This document shows, in pieces, positions 21,902 through 33,257 of a DNA stretch of 64,000 bases; within the stretch, counting starts at the first letter, position 1, and each line of letters begins with the position of its first letter. The notes under the pieces are model-generated. The model saw nothing but the letters and a program-made list of their open reading frames with translations, did not search any database and was not told the origin of the DNA. The translations under genes and the position numbers were made by a program. The DNA lies in NCBI GenBank assembly GCA_017607445.1, contig JAEVHH010000005.1, forward strand, positions 1,989,001 to 2,053,000. Reading direction: 5' to 3'. Source of the stretch: Histoplasma ohiense. Taxonomy: Eukaryota; Ascomycota; Eurotiomycetes; Onygenales; Ajellomycetaceae.

Positions 21902-24900
21902 ATGGCGCCACTGTCTTCCTCAAAGAGAACCACAATCCCGCGAACCCCTCGACCTCAATCAAAAAGCCTGAGAGCTAGCCAGAATGCAGATCAAGCCACC
22001 AACAGTGAACCTCCCCCAAAGAAACGGAGATATGTTCCCGGGGGACCAGGTGGTGGAGGAAGATATGTAGATGTTGATGGGAACGAAACACCTGCGGGAT
22101 TAGTAAAGGAAACCACTGCTTCGCACTATACGACTCCTCGAGTTCGACCTGTTCGCGAACCTTCCCGCAATAACGTGCGGCGAACACAGCCTGCCACCTC
22201 TCCTGTTTCTACTCGACCCAGGCGCGAGAAGAACCAAACGAGAAGGTACAGTTCTGCTGCGGCCGCTGCCCTTGCTGTTGCACAAGGCGACGGTTACAAA
22301 CCTAGAGAAGAGAGGGGTTGGGAGGAATTCCATCCAGACCTTGACATCGACATCAAAATCGCTGTTTTCAGCTCTGATGAAGTCGACGGAATCAAGCCTA
22401 GCTCTACGCTCCCAAATGGAAACTCAAGCAGAGGGACTGACGAAAGCGGAGACAGCGCTGTCGAGTTATCAACAAATGGCTCTACTCCCGCAAAACGACG
22501 GCCAGGGCGTCCACGGCTAAGTGAGACCTTGACGAATGGAATTGGGACGCCTAGCGGACCGAAAATTGTGCCCCCTCCCGGACCTAATCCCCGTGAAAAA
22601 CTTACCTTGCCGAAACCGTCGTTTGTCCTTAAGGATCCTTTTCTTCCATTCGAGCAGAAAGGCGTGGGACAACAAAATTATGTTGACCGCACCATGGCGA
22701 GCGTTGGTTACCAAGAAAGTGATATTTTCCTTCGTCATGAACGGCGGCTAATTCGTATGGCTGAAGGTGCCGCTGAGGAAGACCTGGATTTAAACCCGCC
22801 AACGCCCGTCGACGGTGATGCCAACGCTGCCATTGGAAATATTGGAGTTGGTAGAGTGGAATATGATATGGATGAACAGGACGCCAAGTGGCTAGAGACA
22901 TATAATGCGCAGAGGAGGGAGGGACAGTTTGAGCCCATCAAACCTGCTATCTTCGAGATTACCATGACAAAAATTGAAAAGGAATGGTATGCCTTGGAGA
23001 AGCGTATACCCAAACCAAATCCCAAACCGCCACAGACACAACGACCCCGCTCTAGCTCTGCTGCGGCTGTTAACGGCGAGCATACTGGTCCTGGCGAGGA
23101 ACAGGATAGCAAATGCGCAATTTGTGATGACGGTGATTGTGAGAATGCGAATGCAATAGTATTCTGTGATGGATGCGATCTCGCGGTTCACCAAGAATGC
23201 TATGGCGTGCCGTACATCCCCGAAGGTCAATGGTTGTGTAGAAAGTGTCAGCTGATTGGACGTGGATCTCCGTCGTGCATCTTCTGCCCCAACACCGAAG
23301 GAGCTTTCAAGCAAACGAACACCTCAAAGTGGTCACATTTGCTTTGTGCAGTGTGGATACCCGAAGTCTCGATTGGCAACCCATCGTTGATGGAGCCGGT
23401 AAATGAGGTTGAAAAGGTTCCCAGGAATCGTTGGAAGCTTATATGCTATATCTGCCGTCAGAAAATGGGAGCATGCATCCAATGCAGCAACAAAAATTGC
23501 TTTGTTGCATTTCATGTCACTTGCGCGAGACGGGCTCACCTCTATCTAAAAATGAAACTAATACCGGGAGCTCCTGCAGTCATGGAATCGAACAGTCTAA
23601 AAGCATTTTGTGACAAGCATGTCCCACCAGACTGGAGAAGAGAACATAATACAGATGCGGCAACTGCAGAGGCCTTGGAATATTATCGCAACACGATGCA
23701 AGGCCGAAGGTGGGGTGATAGTCAGGCTGCTGCTTTGGCTTTGGGTACGGATTCTCAAGATGACCCTGCTGAAGAGGACAATCGAGCAATTACGCCTAGG
23801 ATTACGCTTACAGTAGGCGGGAACAAACGCAAGCGCACAGCTCCAAAAACTATTTGGAAGTTACCCTCTGGAGCACCGGTTATTCCTCAAGTTGTATTGA
23901 ATAGTGTTATCGCGTCTTTACAGCGGTTTACCGTCCGACAAAGGAAGCAGTATGCTGAGGACGCTTGCAAGTATTGGACGCTAAAACGAGAATCTCGTCG
24001 GGGTGCAGCGTTGCTGAAACGGTTGCAGCTGCAACTTGAAACTTTCTCATCAGCGGAAATTACACGACGGAATTTTGCGGCAATGGGAGTGGTCGGAGCC
24101 GTTAGACTTGAGAGAAGGATAGCATTTGCAGATAGGCTTTACTTGGATCTTGACAGAGTTAGAATGCTGTGCGATGAAGTGAAGAAGCGAGAGCGAGAAA
24201 AGCTGAAAGACGCGGAGATACTACGTAGTATAGTTGATCTGGTTTATTTCCCCATTCCTCCAATGCTATGGCCATTACTTGAAAAATCTATTGCGTACGT
24301 ATACTGTATTCCTCGAAGCACATACTATTTTTGGCCACTAACATTTTTTTTTAGACTCGATGGGAAAGCGGTTTTCCGCTCCGGGCTGCTATCTATCCGG
24401 TCAAAACTGGAGCAACGCGTGTATACTTCAGTTTCATCATTTTCTCGTGATCTTGCCAATGTCTTTACCTCTGAAATAGGGGTTGAATCTGTGGGTGATA
24501 CAGCTGAGTTACAGTTGCAGATTATGGGACGAGCGCCAGAACTTAGCTTGGAGCAAAGGGAAAAGAGAAAACTTGCGAAGCGGATCATCAAGGTGATACA
24601 GCCAGCTTTAGAAGATTCGCTGAGAAAGGAAAGCGAGTTGAGCGGAAAGCCTTTTGAAAAGGAACTGAAAGATTTGGATGACTTGTTGGAAAATAGTGTT
24701 CTCTCACGGAGGGCTTCCATGGCTGCCACGCCCAGGGAGACGGCAAATGACGTCGACATTACAAAACGATATCAACTAGTGAATGGAAAAAAGACTGATC
24801 TGGAAGATGATTGGATACCGGCACCAGAAACCGCGACAGAATCTCGGCCTGCTGAACCTGAAAATGGAGATCCAGATGTTACTATAGTCGATGTGAATGG

Positions 24901-25420
24901 GGAAACAGCTAGCGGCCATGAGGCAAAGGGAGTTCCGGTTTCAAAAACGAATGGGCTTGCTATATCAATTCCTACAGAGATCTCTCCCGTATCTCAGCCT
25001 ACGGATGGCATAATCAATAATGAAGCGGCTCGTTCATCTCGTGATGGACGAATGGCTTCTCTGACCTCCCCGGTCTCCCCGGCTGATTCTCTGGGTAGCA
25101 AAGACCCACTTCCTTTATCTTTAGGTGGTATACAGTGGTATATGCAGCCTTTCGATCCTATCGGGACTACCCTTCATGAGGAGAGATGGACCGGCCGAGA
25201 AGTACTCAGAGGAATGAGTGAAGAGTTAAGTGAAATCGGCGAAGACGAGCTACGGGATCTCGTCGGGGACGAGCCTCCAGATTACGCACCAGATTTATTA
25301 AGCGGGGTCCCTGGAACTAATCGTGATGTTGACATCCTTGCGGATGCCGCTGTCGCTGACGCTTTGAAACCAAAAACGCACAAGACGCGAAGGAGATGGA
25401 AAGGTTTTAGAAGAAGATAA
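21902..25420 (+). CDS. NTO1: PHD and extended-PHD finger protein of the NuA3 acetyltransferase complex (Nto1/BRPF-like)
   Basis: Starting at ATG 21902 (MAPLSSSKRTTIPRTP), the protein is about 1152 aa if a 60-nt intron at 24295-24354 is removed. The N-terminus is basic and disordered. An EPL1-like segment spans about aa 315-400 (MDEQDAKWLETYN). A PHD finger follows at about aa 405-455 (CAICDDGDC, FCDGCDLAVHQECYG, WLCRKC), then a zinc knuckle/extended PHD at about aa 465-575 (CIFCPNTEGAFKQ, WSHLLCAVWIPEV, FHVTCARRA). Helical and acidic regions make up the rest. I see no bromodomain. Nto1/BRPF proteins scaffold Sas3-type MYST acetyltransferases and read H3 tails, so the role is nuclear H3 acetylation. 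The intron has donor gtacgt, branch ctaac and acceptor tttttag, and contains no stop, so it is easily missed. Confidence 0.9.
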   Translation: MAPLSSSKRTTIPRTPRPQSKSLRASQNADQATNSEPPPKKRRYVPGGPGGGGRYVDVDGNETPAGLVKETTASHYTTPRVRPVREPSRNNVRRTQPATSPVSTRPRREKNQTRRYSSAAAAALAVAQGDGYKPREERGWEEFHPDLDIDIKIAVFSSDEVDGIKPSSTLPNGNSSRGTDESGDSAVELSTNGSTPAKRRPGRPRLSETLTNGIGTPSGPKIVPPPGPNPREKLTLPKPSFVLKDPFLPFEQKGVGQQNYVDRTMASVGYQESDIFLRHERRLIRMAEGAAEEDLDLNPPTPVDGDANAAIGNIGVGRVEYDMDEQDAKWLETYNAQRREGQFEPIKPAIFEITMTKIEKEWYALEKRIPKPNPKPPQTQRPRSSSAAAVNGEHTGPGEEQDSKCAICDDGDCENANAIVFCDGCDLAVHQECYGVPYIPEGQWLCRKCQLIGRGSPSCIFCPNTEGAFKQTNTSKWSHLLCAVWIPEVSIGNPSLMEPVNEVEKVPRNRWKLICYICRQKMGACIQCSNKNCFVAFHVTCARRAHLYLKMKLIPGAPAVMESNSLKAFCDKHVPPDWRREHNTDAATAEALEYYRNTMQGRRWGDSQAAALALGTDSQDDPAEEDNRAITPRITLTVGGNKRKRTAPKTIWKLPSGAPVIPQVVLNSVIASLQRFTVRQRKQYAEDACKYWTLKRESRRGAALLKRLQLQLETFSSAEITRRNFAAMGVVGAVRLERRIAFADRLYLDLDRVRMLCDEVKKREREKLKDAEILRSIVDLVYFPIPPMLWPLLEKSIAYVYCIPRSTYYFWPLTFFFRLDGKAVFRSGLLSIRSKLEQRVYTSVSSFSRDLANVFTSEIGVESVGDTAELQLQIMGRAPELSLEQREKRKLAKRIIKVIQPALEDSLRKESELSGKPFEKELKDLDDLLENSVLSRRASMAATPRETANDVDITKRYQLVNGKKTDLEDDWIPAPETATESRPAEPENGDPDVTIVDVNGETASGHEAKGVPVSKTNGLAISIPTEISPVSQPTDGIINNEAARSSRDGRMASLTSPVSPADSLGSKDPLPLSLGGIQWYMQPFDPIGTTLHEERWTGREVLRGMSEELSEIGEDELRDLVGDEPPDYAPDLLSGVPGTNRDVDILADAAVADALKPKTHKTRRRWKGFRRR

Positions 25421-26132
25421 AAAAAACTAAATTACAGCGGGCTGCCTGGAGAATATTGAGTTTCTGAGCTTCTTCTAGGCACTGAGTGCAGTTTCCCTTT
25501 TTATTTTTGTGTTTTCTATCCATTTCCGCAATTTACCTGTCTCCTACTTTTTCTCCATACCCACTTTTTACTTGAATTTTTGGGCGGGTAGGGATTAGGA
25601 TTTCACGCTTTCGGATTTTATTTAATTAGAGGAGTTTCGGGTAGCTGGTAGTTAGCAACCTATGAATTAAATTGATTTGTGGTGGTCCTTAGATGAATAC
25701 CTCAATCACATCCAAGACATTGATTCAACATGGAATCATCCATATTACCCTCAGCTCATTTCAACGCCCCTGGCCAATGCTTTTTGCCCTTTGGCGGAGC
25801 CGCATGGTTTGTTTTGGGCCTGGATTCTTCGGATGACGCTAGTCCTTACTGGGTCAACCTAAGATCGTCCAAAGCGCTAAGGTGACCCTTGACCTGTTTT
25901 TTCACTCCATCAACGAACCCATCAACGAACCACCAACAAAGGGGACTAATTCCTCCTCGTTTCTTTTGATCATCTCATTCTTCTCGAGAAGATTCGTTGT
26001 TTGACGTCCTTGTTTCTTCCCTCCTCCCCCGCTGTGTCCCTTCGGGTGAATCTCATTCGTCTCGACAAGTGGCCAAAGTGTCCTCCATTCCTTCTCGCTC
26101 CATCCCCTTTAATTTAAAGTCACCACAAGTCA
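25421..26132. other. Spacer between Nto1 and the RRM protein
   Basis: The 3' region of Nto1 is followed by a pyrimidine-rich promoter. A 12-13 nt direct repeat (ATCAACGAACC) occurs twice at about 25909-25931. No coding frame is supported. Confidence 0.4.
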
Positions 26133-27254
26133 ATGGCTACTATGGAATACGAAACGGAGAATGGTCGCTTTGACGGTATGCATTGATATCTATAAAATAC
26201 ACATATGTCTGTAGACTAATCCTTTAGACGAACCCCGGTTCGATCGCGAGCGCAGTGCCTCACCGAGAGGCAATGCAAGAGGCGGAGCTCGAAACCGAAG
26301 CATGTCTCCAAATGGCCGTGGTGATCATCTCCGGTAAGTTTAACGTCTGTTTTTGTCTTCATTTTAAAACAACGGAGTTTTGACAGCTAATATCATCCTA
26401 GTGTACCACAAAATGATCGGCTGATGAAAATAAGCGACGACGATGAAGGAAGCGTCAATACTGGTTCCAATCTCTTCGTTACCGGTATCCACCCGCGGCT
26501 TACCGAGTCGGATGTTTCCAGGCTCTTTGAAAAATATGGCGATGTTGAGAGCTGCTCGATTATGGTTGACCCCCACACCAAGGAGTCGCGTGGTTTCGGT
26601 TTCGTAAAGATGGTAACTGCAGAGCAAGCGGACGCTGCAAAGGAAGGCCTTCAAGGTGAAGTCATTGAAGGGAGAACTCTTAGCATTGAGAAAGCTCGTC
26701 GTGGCCGTCCACGAACGCCAACCCCAGGCAAATACTTTGGTCCTCCTAAACGTGGGACATCTTGTGCGTGTTTCTGAAATTGGTAACTTTTTATCACGTG
26801 GCTGACGTGCTATATAGACGCTCGTGGCCCGCCCCGTGGCGGCCGTTATGACCGTTACGATGACCGTCGGGGAGGATATGGTGGCGGGGGAGGGCGTCGA
26901 TCCGATGATAATTACCGCTATGGCCGTTATGATTCGTATAACGAACGTAGTCGAGATTACGGTCGTCGTGACTTCCGTGACGACCAATCCTACCGTGGTA
27001 TCGATCGTTATGCGACATCAGGAGGTCGCGAAGGAGGTCGTGAAGGAGGTCGTGAAGAAAGGTACGAGCGTCGTGGTGGCGGTGATGACCGCCGTGGGGA
27101 TGATCGTCGTGGCTATTACGATCGCGACGATGCTCGTTCACACCATTCTTCCGCTTATCCTGACGCTCCACCACCTCCCCGCGAGTCCCGCGATCCATAC
27201 GGAGGCCGTGGCTACGAAGGCCGTGGTGGAGATGATCGATACGGCGCGAGATAG
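26133..27254 (+). CDS. RRM RNA-binding protein with Arg/Gly/Tyr-rich tail (Tra2-like)
   Basis: Four exons (26133-26175, 26228-26333, 26402-26763, 26818-27254) encode about 315 aa starting MATMEYETENGRFD. A short Arg/Ser-Pro-containing N-terminus precedes one RRM at about aa 70-150, with RNP2 LFVTGI and RNP1 RGFGFVKM. Basic linker KARRGRPRTPTPGKYFG follows. The long last exon encodes repeated RGG/RYD/DDRR motifs, including three tandem GGRE units, and ends DDRYGAR. The arrangement resembles transformer-2/SR-related splicing regulators, so pre-mRNA binding in the nucleus is likely, but the exact orthology is uncertain. The last exon is read in the frame giving TSYARGPPRGGRYD; the overlapping frame, which reads as a Val/Met-rich protein, is an artefact of codon bias. 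Confidence 0.87.
27021..27056 (+). repeat. Three 12-bp tandem units encoding GGRE
   Basis: Three near-identical units of GGAGGTCGNGAA lie within the last exon of the RRM protein. The unit length keeps the frame, so copy number can vary without disrupting the protein. Confidence 0.8.
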
Positions 27255-29270
27255 GTAGGTAAAAGTGATTAAGAAAGCTTCAAATCGTGGCCTGGCATCA
27301 TGGCCATTGGCCGCTTTTTGGACTGCTTTCTTTTTTCTCTACATTCTTTTGTTCTACTTGTGTCTTCTATTCCATTTCTCTTTCTGTATTCCAGGAATGG
27401 TTTATGTCACTTCTCTCGATTGAGGGTCAAGATCGACGGTTACGGCGGCGCTTCTCTATTTTGTCTCTGAAAAGTCAACTTTTCACACATTCATGGTTTG
27501 TCGGCGAATACGGAAAGTTTTCTTCCAACCTCGTACGATCCGATCAGCTGCATGCTAACGTATTGCTGTGAACCGTCTATCTGGTTGTTTTTCCTCTTTC
27601 TTCTCGCACCGAAACGCAAATTAGCGGCGGATTGAACAAAAAAAAAACAAAAAAAACAAAAACAAAAAGTCTACCTGTAACAGCCTCGGTTTTTCTTATG
27701 GTCAACACTATACTTCAGTTTCAGCTATGGTCGTTGTCGCTAGTCAACTTTATTCGCCGTGTATCCTCTATTCAGTTTCAGATAACGGTTTTCCCAATGG
27801 TTCGCCCAAGACGAGCAAAGATGTCAGCTCAAAATTCCCAAGTGCCACAGGAAAACTTTCCCGCTTCACGTCTCCAAAGACCAAACACAATTTTCTTGGA
27901 GCTGGACTCAAATCTGCCATTATATCGCCATGCGTGTACTCGTAGTCGCCATTTCCTTTTGGGTCGGTTTCTTTGATAATAGTCACCTTTAATCAACGTT
28001 TCAATACGCCGTAAAGATTGTCTATGTACCGCGATAACTGGTCAAAGCTCCATATCCCTACGTGTCTACCTCCCGCTTTTTTTGGCAACCTGTTCGGCTA
28101 CGAACAAACCACATGAAAAGAATTCGTCCGTATTAAAAACTGCAGTACATCTAATCCAAAATATTCCATGCTTCAATATTTTCAACAGAAATGGGAAGGA
28201 GCTTCCAACCTAGCACAAAATGGTAAGTTGGCAACTTGACATGTCTTGCTAACTTCAAGCGTTTAGATTTTGACCAAGCGAGCTGTATCAGTTTTACAAG
28301 TATTGATGATACTCTCAAGTCCCTGCATTTCGTTCTACAATACCCCCATGAATATGTGGATTGTCAATGCTATTCTTAATTATCACAGCTTCTTCATCTC
28401 TTTAACAAAGCAAATTCTGGCTGTATTAATGACCACCGCGGCTCGATATAATACAAATCCTCACAGTGATTTCCATTTGCGGCAGGACATCCTCAAAAGG
28501 GCTAAGCCAAGGATGGAACCAAGTAAATGTGGAAAGCAAATGCCTTCACTGGACGGCAGGGATGATATACGCATGGAGACCAGTTTGAATAAAGTTCCTC
28601 TACCTTTTCCCGCCGCCTGCGGCGTACTGCACCTTTTTGGTTTGCTGAAGTTTGACATTAGGACCTTACATGGGAAACAAATCCTGTTTGAACCCTTATT
28701 TAAGCTTACCATCATTTAGCCCTACATCCGTTCCGGCTTGATTCTTTACCCGGTGCTTTTTGGTTGATAAAACCGCAAACGCCCTGCCTTCCTATTCACC
28801 TAGCTTACTGCATTGCGAAACACAAATCAACCAGTGCCATTTCATACCGAATGGAGTGATGGAAGAATGAGATCAATCAAGTGAACTCTATCAACTGATT
28901 AAAGGGATGTAGAACATAACAACAATAAGGGTATTCAAGTCCCCTGAGAAACCATTCATATATACACATGACACAATTTTCAAACAACGCCGTTCGCCGG
29001 AACCCGAATTTGTCCTTCAGCACATTTCATAAACAATCTTCCTGATTGCCTTTAGTTTAACCAATTAAAATAAGATTGCTTATCGCTAGCTTTTCTTTCC
29101 CCAGTGCTATCCGATCATTTCAATAGTCCATTTGTAACAATCGCCCAAATTTCCCCTTCGTTTGGAAAATAAAGTCGCCAAACTGCGTATAGGTCGACAA
29201 CTATTTCCCAGCGTATTTGGCGTATGATATGCAATGAATATTCATGCGTCACGCATGTAATTCTATCTCT
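27255..29270. other. 2-kb spacer between the RRM protein and Sdc1
   Basis: The 3' UTR of the RRM protein, including an A-rich tract near 27638-27666, is followed by AT-rich sequence. An open frame at 28270-28719 lacks an ATG start at its beginning and any recognisable motif, and I do not support it. Confidence 0.4.
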
Positions 29271-30076
29271 TCATTCCTCAACCTCATTGCTCTTCTGTAT
29301 AAGGTATTCACCAAGGGATCGCAGGGGTTTTGAGGGTCTGAGGGAATTTTCACTTCACTGTTAGTTCTCTCATGCAGAGCTAGGCAAAGTGGGGGAAACA
29401 TTTCGTTGATTTCACGCGCAAGGTTGGAGTGAGAAAAGAGAAGGGAGAAAAGAATAAGGAACAAACTAAGAGCGAAAAGTACTAACTGCTCTTTCGCGAG
29501 TGTCTTCATTCCTTCTAATAAATACGGCACTATCTTTTCGTTCAAGTACACACGCGCTGGTGCCCCGCCGAGCCGCACTTGCGGTATCGGGGTTGTGGAT
29601 GCATTGTTGCTGGTGTTTAAGTGAAAGGTATTTGCGCAGCTAGTTGCGGAAGCAGAGGACACAGCTGGTACTGAAGGCTGAGACTGGGGTTGCGACTGGT
29701 TGTCATTACTCATCCCGCCTCCGGACATTGTGATGTCGCACCTTTCGTCAGGGTTGGATTGCACGGTGGTGTTGTTGGCGTGGGTGCTAATGAGATCGGT
29801 TGGCACAGGTGGATGTTGCGAGAGAGGAGTGGGAAGAGGATGGCCAGCTTCTTCAGGGAGAGGTTGCATGGGCTATGTTTAAATATTTGATTTTACAGTG
29901 GGGAATGCTGTTAGCTTCCTGCTTGTTACAAGATTGGGAGCATTTCAGATCACCGAATGGTATGGTATACAGAACGAGTGAATATGACAATGATATGCTG
30001 TGGATACCACTCATAAAGAGCAGCTTTCAAAGTACATAGGATATTTGGTTTTACGTACAGAATCTACGTCCTTCAT
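29271..30076 (-). CDS. SDC1: COMPASS complex subunit Sdc1 (Dpy-30 domain)
   Basis: Three exons on the minus strand (30059-30076, 29487-29872, 29271-29337) give about 156 aa. The first exon is 18 nt (MKDVDS) with a good context before ATG and donor gtacgt; an alternative is to start at the ATG of 29869, six codons plus one later. The N-terminus is Pro/Ser/Asn-rich and disordered. The Dpy-30 motif occupies about aa 113-155: ARVYLNEKIVPYLLEG, MKTLAKEQ, then across the last intron PSKPLRSLGEYLIQ. It ends KSNEVEE. Sdc1 dimerises through this motif and binds Bre2 in the Set1/COMPASS complex that methylates histone H3K4. The last intron (149 nt) has the weaker donor gttagt and is open in the upstream frame. 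The gene is divergent from FAN1. Confidence 0.88.
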
Positions 30077-30619
30077 GGTTGCGGTATTAATTCTCAGATA
30101 GAGGCGGCTCGTAGAGCTGCGATTCTGCGCCAAGCTGTGGAATTGAGTGGGACAACCGCGACTTGCTGGCAGGCGGAGGAGGAAGAGGCGAGCGCAGATA
30201 GGATAGGCCTCAGACTATTCAGCGATTGGGTTGGTCTTTGAATGCCTCAGTCATGCCGGAATAGACAGATTTAAGGCATCATTATTGTTATCGTATTCCT
30301 TATTTCGGTGGACGCACGCTTGAGGTTGAGCTTTAACTGCAAACAATACAAACAACTTGGCCCAAGGCTAATACGTCATGTGACTACGCGTTTTTCCTCC
30401 TACAGGGTTAGCGCGTTCTGCCTGATCAACCTTTCGCTGCGGGAGAAACGACCGTTTTTCACCCTGCAATGATAGAATGTTCTGAATTCTCATTGTGAAT
30501 TACCCCCCTCGCTTCTCGAATACTGGGATTATCCATACATTTCAACCGGTATTCGGGCCACCATCTGCGCGTAACTGCGTGTGGGGGGACTCTTCCAATG
30601 TCCTCCCTGAGACTTCAAT
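30077..30619. promoter_or_regulatory. Divergent promoter region of Sdc1 and FAN1
   Basis: This is a 543-bp space between two divergent ATGs. It contains ACGTCATGTGAC near 30372, which holds a CRE-like half-site (ACGTCA) beside a CATGTG E-box-like element; this is a motif match only. Confidence 0.4.
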
Positions 30620-33257
30620 ATGGAGGATATAGATCCGCCTCCTAAACGACTGAGGAGAACAGGAAGCCCCGGTGACCTCTTTTCGAATGCAGAATCTGAG
30701 TCAGAAGCTTTTCAATCCGAGAATCATATACCTCCATCAAAATCGGAGGATGGATCTAATGATGGTGATGGAATCAACAATACAAGCGGCGTAGAAGATT
30801 TTCCACCTAGCACCCAAACTGATTTGGAATCTTCTCTTCCCCCTATCAAAATGGACTATGAAGCTATCGCGGAATATGAGGCTGCAAAAGCCCAAGAATT
30901 GACGACCGAAAACGGTGCCGCGAACCTGCACCACCGCTATGAAGAACGAGGATGGGTGAAAGGCAAAAGTTCCATATATGTGGATGCCTTTAACGTCGCA
31001 TTGGAAAGCGTTTTGGTAGACGAAACCCATTTGTTTGACGAAACGGAAATGGCAGTCTTCGATCACTGGAGAAGATTAAGCTATGAAGCTCAATATTTGT
31101 CAGTGACTGCCCTGTAGCCAACTCCAGATGTAATGATGTAATTAATGATTGAATAGATATGTGCGCCTTTTTCTACGCAAAACATCTGCATGGCATCGTG
31201 TCAACCGCCTTGGTTACTATCAAGATATTGCGGATATGCCTGCGGCCGTAAAGGAATTGAGGCACAGTAGAAAGCTCCCATCCTCATCCACTCTACTTCA
31301 ACCCCCATATATTCCTGCACTGAAATCTCCTGAAAATGTCGTTCTTGGTGAAAATTTTCAGTTCGCTGAAGGATTAGAAGAAATAAATACACTTGAAGAA
31401 GCATCCTCCTTACTCCTCTTAGATGAATTGAAATCCTTTTCAAAGGAAGCCAAAGTTCAGGGAAAAAATAAGAAGGAGCTGTTGAAAGGATTGCGCGAGT
31501 CCAGTACAACGCAGTCAGGACTTAGCTGGCTCCCACGATGCAAGCCAGACGACGAAGTATCCAGCGACTCTTCTCTAAATCGGATGAGCAATTCGTTAAG
31601 CCGAGGGAACACTCGAGATTTGCATTTCACAAAAAAGATCTTGGATCACACTGGTGACTGCATCAGACTCTCTTCCGCGCCACGTAGACTCTTTGAGCGG
31701 GTTCATTTGCTATTTTACCGGTCTACGGAATGGACAGAAAGGTCCTTAACAACCATTATCTTGGCGAAAATTTCGCGGAGGAATTACCCAAATTATATCG
31801 TTTCCCGTTCCAATTCCATTTTCCCCTCGAGATTTGCCTTACTGGAGTTTGAAGCTGCCTTGCGAGTGCAGTTTGATATTGACAACACTCTAGAGTCACC
31901 GGATCTGCCAATCATGGAGAAGCTAGCTTTCATTAAATCTTTATCCGAAAGTGTTTATGAAAGATGGAAAGCTCTGATCGCTGAAGAGCAACACAAAGAA
32001 CACGTGTACGAAACTGGAGAGGGTGCATACCTCCGCCGATTTTCCCCAGCATGGGTATACACCCGGATAGTCCATAAAGGCCTCTATGCCTTGGGCCGTT
32101 TCAAAAATTATAAGCGGGAGCATGAGTTACTCACAGAACTCCTTGATCAGCGTTTATTCCATGTCGCTCGCCGAGGGGCGTGGTACCAGCGCAAAGCTCT
32201 ACTGGAAGAACATTATATGTGGTCTTTAACCCCGTTTGAGAACCGTTCTGAGGAGATACAAAAGAGGGTATGGAAACGAACAGCTCTTCGTACGTGTGAA
32301 AAGGGCCTTGAGGATCCTGATTGCCATTTGGTATACCACTATGATTTACAGAAACGAATCACAAAGTTGGAGAAGTCGCTGAAAGTCACAAAGCGGGAAC
32401 AGCACGATTTTGGACATGTCATGTTGGTTAAACCAGAAGAACGGATCGTGGAAGGAATTCGGATTGAGAAAGATATTCCCATTAAGTCTGGTTCCAAGGA
32501 AACTCCGAATTCCGTGTCTCGAAGAGGTAGACCTACGGTTTGGGTAGATGAACGAGAAGGCGGAGGCGAGTGTAGAGTCGAAAGCATGTGCCTAAGCTGG
32601 TATAGAGACAAGGGATGGAAGGGCTTCCATTGCGAGAGCGGCATAGTCCGAACATTGGTAAGTGACATATGTTGACAATCTAAACCCTGATCAGACTTTC
32701 CCATGATTTGCTTACCACCTTCCCGTTATGCATAGTTCGGATATCTCTTCTATGACATCCTCTACGCATATGTTCCCAACGTCTTCCAAACGCCCTTCCA
32801 AACCTGTCCCTTAGATCTACACACAGATTCGTTTTATCCCACTCGTGCTTCAGAAATCAATCACAGGCTTGCCCAGATCGCCAATGGTGATGCCGAGAAT
32901 CTTATTCATGAAGTACATGACCGTGAAGCGGAGAGAGAAACATGCGTCATCGGCATCGACTGGTCGTTCGAATTATCCGATCTAGTTGAGATTGTGCAGT
33001 GTTTCCGCGGTGAGGCCCTAGCTACTGTATGTAAAGTTATGGCGCAGGAGTACCAGCAAAGGGGTGGAGGCATCCCAGACTTGTTCCTCTGGAGCATAGA
33101 GAGGAAGGAGGTTATGTTTGTGGAGGTAAAGTCGGAGAATGACCGGCTAAGTGATACCCAACGATTGTGGATCCATGTGCTTACTGGTGCCGGTGTGAGG
33201 GTTGAGTTGTGTAATGCTGTTGCAAGGGAGGTTAGAGTAGAAACCTCTGTTGCTTAA
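30620..33257 (+). CDS. FAN1: Fanconi-associated nuclease FAN1 homologue (VRR-NUC domain)
   Basis: Three exons (30620-31098, 31157-32657, 32736-33257) encode about 833 aa starting MEDIDPPPKRLRRTGSPG, with an early basic patch. The first intron joins EAQYL to YVRLFLRKTSAWHRVNRLGY, a family landmark. The middle is helical (TPR-like in FAN1), including RRGAWYQRKALLEEHY and WKRTALRTCEKGLEDPDCHL. The C-terminal VRR-NUC domain shows the PD-(D/E)XK pattern: GIPDLFLW near aa 771 and FVEVKSENDRLSDTQRLW near aa 790. FAN1 is a structure-specific 5' nuclease acting on DNA interstrand crosslinks. No UBZ zinc finger is visible; animal FAN1 has one and fungal proteins usually lack it. The 3' end converges on Rps13. 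Confidence 0.92.

Noticed and set aside
26824..27258. A long Val/Met/Thr-rich open frame over the last exon of the RRM protein
   Set aside because: It is a register artefact of the repetitive Arg/Gly/Tyr codons; the spliced frame gives RGG/RYD motifs that continue the RRM protein.
28270..28719. 150-codon plus-strand frame downstream of the RRM gene
   Set aside because: It does not begin with ATG, shows no motif or convincing composition, and lies in AT-rich spacer.
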